Positions 60,400 through 64,000 of a stretch of 64,000 bases of DNA are shown one piece after another. How positions within the stretch are numbered: the first letter of the stretch is position 1; each line of letters opens with the position of its first letter. The notes under the pieces were generated by a model. The model ran no database searches, was not told where the DNA came from, and saw only the letters and a program-made list of their open reading frames with translations. The position numbers and the translations under genes are program-made. The stretch comes from Rhizomys pruinosus. Taxonomy: Eukaryota; Chordata; Mammalia; Rodentia; Spalacidae. Location of the stretch: contig VZQC01009573.1 in the NCBI GenBank assembly GCA_009823505.1, positions 501,330 to 565,329 of the forward strand, given 5' to 3'.

Positions 60400-60582
60400 T
60401 AAAAATATATGTGTATGAATATATGACCTGCATGTATGTAAGTATACCCATGTCCTGAAATGCCCACAGTCAGAAGAAGGCATCAGATTCCCCTAGAACT
60501 GGAGTTACAGGTGGTTGTTTGCTGCCATGTGGGTGCTGGGAACTCAAGTGCTCTTAACCACTGAGCCATCTCTCCAGACCTC
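60400..60582 (-). mobile_element. B3 SINE
   Basis: Antisense, 'tgacctgcatgtatgtaagt' to 'tgagccatctctccagacct', with the 'gaacccgggtcctctg' segment deleted. Confidence 0.88.
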
Positions 60583-60593
60583 ATTTGACCTTT

Positions 60594-60748
60594 TTTTTTT
60601 TTTTGTCTTTTCGAGACAGGGTCTCCCTGTAGCCCAGGCTGTCCTGGAATTCTCACTGTAGACCAGGCTGGCCTTGAATTCACAAAGATCTGCCTGCCTC
60701 TGCCTCCCAAGTGTTAGGATTAAAGGCGTGCACCGCCATGCCCAGCAC
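60594..60748 (-). mobile_element. B1 SINE with target duplication
   Basis: Antisense B1. 'tcatttgaccttt' precedes its T-run at about 60,581 and recurs at about 60,750. Confidence 0.93.
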
Positions 60749-60759
60749 ATCATTTGACC

Positions 60760-61240
60760 TTTTGAATATTTGTGTGTATTAGTTACTTCGACAAACTGTC
60801 AGAGAAAAGCTACTGGCAAAGGGAATGGTTCGTTTTGCTCACAGTTCTGTGGTGCAGTCCACCACGGGCAGCAGTGCCAGGCAGCTGCTCCCCTTGCATT
60901 TGAGTCAGGAAATGGAGGTAAATGCTGGGGCTCAGCTCAATAATATTTTATTATTTTTATTTTATGTGCATGACTGTCTTGCCTGCATGTAGGTTGGTGT
61001 AGCCATGTCATGCAACACCCTTAGGGCATTGGATCCCCTGGAACTGGAGTTATGAACTGTTGTTAATTACCCTGTAGGTGCTGGGAACCAAACTGGGGTT
61101 GTCTTCAAGAGACCACTAAGCCATTTCTTCAGCTCCCAAAATCAACTCCCCCCACTCCCTGCAATGCTGGGGGTTGAACATCAGACTTTGTGCATACTAA
61201 GCAAATGCTCTACCACTAAGCTACATCCCTACTTATATTT
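60760..61240. mobile_element. Interspersed repeat fragment, B3 SINE and antisense ID SINE
   Basis: 60,775-60,900 matches the 5' edge of a common rodent repeat ('ctgtcagagaaaagctactg'); B3 antisense 60,950-61,135; antisense ID 61,150-61,232 ('gctgggggttgaacatcaga', 'aatgctctaccactaagcta'). Confidence 0.72.
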
Positions 61241-62538
61241 GATATTAAAGAGAAACTTCCCTTCCCATTTTGAGGGTCTTGTGAGAATATAAACACTATA
61301 TGTGTATTTGACCATTACCTAATTATACTTTGTACATGGAAGGTACACAGTAAATCTTTACTGTATGAGAAAATTAATACAAGGTGCTAAGATTTACTTT
61401 AAGAAAAAAAGAAAAGAGCAGTGTCTTTATAGAAAACACACCTAGGAGCTTCAGAGATGGCTTAGTGGTTGTTCTAGTTTGTCTTCCATTGCTGTGACAA
61501 AACACTCTGACCGACACCAACTTGGGGAGGAAAGGGTTTATTCAGCTTACATCTCCTGGGACACAGTTCATCACTCAGGGAGCCCAAGGCAGGAACTCAG
61601 GGCAGGAACCTGGAGGCAGGAGCTGAAGCACAAGCCATGGAGGAATGCTGTTCACTGGCTTGCTCCCCTGGCTCGTGCCCAGCCTGCCTTCTTATACTGT
61701 ACACAACCACCTGCCCAGGGTGGCACTACTCATTGTGGGCTGGGTCCTCCCACATTGCTTGACAATCAAGACAATACTCCACGGATGTGGCCACAGGCCA
61801 ATCCAATGGAGCCAATTCCCCAATTGAGGCTCCCTCAACCCAGGTGTGTCAAGTTGACACTAAAGCTATCCAGCACAATTGACCCCTTGTCAACTTGACA
61901 CATAAAACACATCAGTATTAAACCACCACCTTTCCAGTTCTTATCCCCAAATATGATGTTAACAGTAATCACAACCTAAGACAGTACATTCTTAAAAGCC
62001 CCACAGTCCTTAAATTGTCCAAACGCTTAAAAGTTCAGTCTGTTAAAAGTCTCTTAACTGTGGGCTGCTGTAAAATCCAAAACAAGTACTGTCTTATTTC
62101 AAAGGGAAGAATCAGGCACACTCAAAGAAAACCTAAGTCCAGCAAAGTAGCTCAAGGCTGGACACCTGGGATTCACTCACGATCTTCTGGGCTCCAAAGG
62201 GTTTCGGCAGCATCCCCACTCTGACTCTGCCGTCTATAGCACACACAGCTCATCTCGAAGGCCCAGGCCAGCTCCATTTCACACCTGCTGCTGCTCTTGG
62301 TGGTCGTCCCATGGTCCTGGCATCTCCAAAATGCTGGGGTCACCACTGAAACTGAGGCAGCACCTTCACCAATGGTCTCTTCTGACCTCTCCTGGTGCAA
62401 AGCCTCAGCTTCTCTCCATGACCCCTGCAATCCTGGGGTCTTCACAGCAACCGAGGTGCACTTCCACCAATGGTCTTTCCTGACCTCTCACAGTGCCAAG
62501 CCTCCGCTGCTCTCTGTGACCCCCTCAAATTTCAACAC

Positions 62539-63383
62539 NNNNNNNNNNNNNNNNNNNNNNNNNNNNNNNNNNNNNNNNNNNNNNNNNNNNNNNNNNNNNN
62601 NNNNNNNNNNNNNNNNNNNNNNNNNNNNNNNNNNNNNNNNNNNNNNNNNNNNNNNNNNNNNNNNNNNNNNNNNNNNNNNNNNNNNNNNNNNNNNNNNNNN
62701 NNNNNNNNNNNNNNNNNNNNNNNNNNNNNNNNNNNNNNNNNNNNNNNNNNNNNNNNNNNNNNNNNNNNNNNNNNNNNNNNNNNNNNNNNNNNNNNNNNNN
62801 NNNNNNNNNNNNNNNNNNNNNNNNNNNNNNNNNNNNNNNNNNNNNNNNNNNNNNNNNNNNNNNNNNNNNNNNNNNNNNNNNNNNNNNNNNNNNNNNNNNN
62901 NNNNNNNNNNNNNNNNNNNNNNNNNNNNNNNNNNNNNNNNNNNNNNNNNNNNNNNNNNNNNNNNNNNNNNNNNNNNNNNNNNNNNNNNNNNNNNNNNNNN
63001 NNNNNNNNNNNNNNNNNNNNNNNNNNNNNNNNNNNNNNNNNNNNNNNNNNNNNNNNNNNNNNNNNNNNNNNNNNNNNNNNNNNNNNNNNNNNNNNNNNNN
63101 NNNNNNNNNNNNNNNNNNNNNNNNNNNNNNNNNNNNNNNNNNNNNNNNNNNNNNNNNNNNNNNNNNNNNNNNNNNNNNNNNNNNNNNNNNNNNNNNNNNN
63201 NNNNNNNNNNNNNNNNNNNNNNNNNNNNNNNNNNNNNNNNNNNNNNNNNNNNNNNNNNNNNNNNNNNNNNNNNNNNNNNNNNNNNNNNNNNNNNNNNNNN
63301 NNNNNNNNNNNNNNNNNNNNNNNNNNNNNNNNNNNNNNNNNNNNNNNNNNNNNNNNNNNNNNNNNNNNNNNNNNNNNNNNNNN
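62539..63383. other. Assembly gap (845 N) inside the LTR element
   Basis: Sequence stops at 'cctcaaatttcaacac', aligned with 25,440 of copy 1, and resumes in the B2 within the 5' LTR. By alignment, about 510 bases of internal sequence and about 215 of LTR are missing, close to the gap length. ORFs of 318-372 residues across it are artefacts. Confidence 0.96.
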
Positions 63384-63621
63384 TAAATTTTTTATTTATT
63401 TCTGTATGTGTATGAATGTACTGTCTGCATGCAGGTCTGTGCACCCATGTCGTGCAATGCCGCGGAGGTCAGAAGAGGGTCTCGGATTCCCCTGGAACTG
63501 GAGTTCTCCTGGAATTGGAGTTTCAGATGGTTCTCGGCCACCATGTGGGTGCTGGGGATTGAACCCGGGTCCTCTATAAGAGCAGTCGGCGCTCTTAACC
63601 GCTAAGCTATCTCTCCAGCCC
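63384..63621 (-). mobile_element. B2 SINE, 17-bp-duplication subfamily, inside the 5' LTR
   Basis: Antisense B2 with the paired 'ctggaactggagtt' / 'ctggaattggagtt'. It sits directly before 'agcctgccttcttatac' of the LTR, within a few bases of where a B2 entered the 3' LTR of copy 1 (about 23,825). Confidence 0.93.
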
Positions 63622-64000
63622 CCAGCCTGCCTTCTTATACGGTACACAATCACCTGCCCAGGTGGCACCACTCATTGTGGGCTGGGTCCTCCCACATTGC
63701 TTGACAATCAAGACAATACTCCACGGATGTGGCCACAGGCCAATCCAATGGAGCCAATTCCCCAATTGAGGGACAACCCAGGTGTGTCAAGTTGACACTA
63801 AAGCTATCCAGCACAGTGGTTAAGAGCACTAAGACCTGGGTTCTGTTCCCAGCACCCTCATGGCAGCTAACAACCATCCAAAACTCCAGTTCCAGGGGAT
63901 CTGATGCCCTCTTTTGAGCTCCAAGGGCATTGCATGACAAAGTGCACTTACACAGATATAGGCAATATAGTCATACACATAAAATAAAAATAATAAAATA

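Larger units (their letters stand above)
61470..63815 (-). mobile_element. ERVL/MaLR-like LTR retrotransposon, copy 2, perfect 5-bp target duplication
   Basis: 3' LTR 61,470-61,877 (TGTTCTAG...CAGCACA), internal sequence 61,878-62,538, gap, then the end of the 5' LTR 63,622-63,815 (...CAGCACA). gtggt flanks the whole at 61,465-61,469 and 63,816-63,820. The internal sequence is about 90% like copy 1 by eye over 24,268-25,440 once its B2s are removed. No retroviral ORF is seen. The primer-site region is hidden in the gap. Confidence 0.92.
61448..64000 (+). mobile_element. B2 SINE split by the LTR retrotransposon
   Basis: B2 head 'gcttcagagatggcttagtg' at 61,448-61,469; body resumes 63,816 ('gtggttaagagcactaagac') and ends with an AATAAAA-type tail at the window edge. 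The 2.3-kb element lies between. Confidence 0.9.

Noticed and set aside
62297..63579. ORFs of 318-372 residues near 62.3-63.6 kb
   Set aside because: They cross the 845-N gap and join LTR-element sequence to a B2.

Overview
This window looks like nuclear DNA from a myodont (mouse-like) rodent. It is packed with B1 SINEs (7SL-derived; body 'ggaggcagaggcagg', 'aggccagcctggtctac') and B2/B3 SINEs (tRNA-derived; head 'gctggagagatgg', body 'cacccacatggcggctgag'), plus B4/ID-type SINEs, LTR elements and long microsatellites. B1 and B2 together point to Muroidea or relatives. The B1 and B2 consensus sequences seen here are not exactly those of mouse or rat, so a more distant muroid is possible (inference). 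There is no bacterial, phage or CRISPR content. I found no convincing functional protein-coding gene: nearly every long ORF is an antisense reading of B1 or B2, a tandem repeat, or runs across N. The window is best read as intergenic or intronic sequence.

Layout. 1-2.1 kb: SINE cluster. 2.13-5.08 kb: a 53-bp minisatellite with a 265-bp higher-order period. 5.1-10.7 kb: SINEs, two facing LTRs, and a 10-bp minisatellite born inside an ID-like SINE. 10.7-13.4 kb: a block without SINEs and unusually rich in CpG that I cannot identify. 14.5-15.05 kb: a GNG2 processed pseudogene. 17-22.5 kb: nested old repeats carrying a solo LTR (6-bp target duplication) and an ERV1-like LTR. 23.6-26.24 kb and 61.47-63.82 kb: two copies of an ERVL/MaLR-like LTR retrotransposon, minus strand, the second flanked by a perfect 5-bp duplication and interrupted by an 845-N gap. 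30.4-30.9 kb: a solo LTR of that family with a (GGATCG)n expansion. 41.85-43.06 kb: a ZNHIT3 processed pseudogene with poly(A) and a 14-bp target duplication. 45.7-46.2, 52-53, 54.4-55.2 and 57.4-58.1 kb: SINE-free single-copy DNA that may hold regulatory elements. Assembly gaps lie at 48,389-49,024 and 62,539-63,383.

The most interesting results concern repeat biology. A B2-B1 chimeric SINE occurs four times with the same internal junction. A B2 subfamily is defined by a 17-bp internal duplication (11 copies). A minisatellite has grown out of a SINE in the region of its pol III B box. LTR copies have clear target duplications and a tRNA-Leu-like primer site. Two retropseudogenes can be named. 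SINE boundaries without a stated target duplication are accurate to roughly 10-20 bases.
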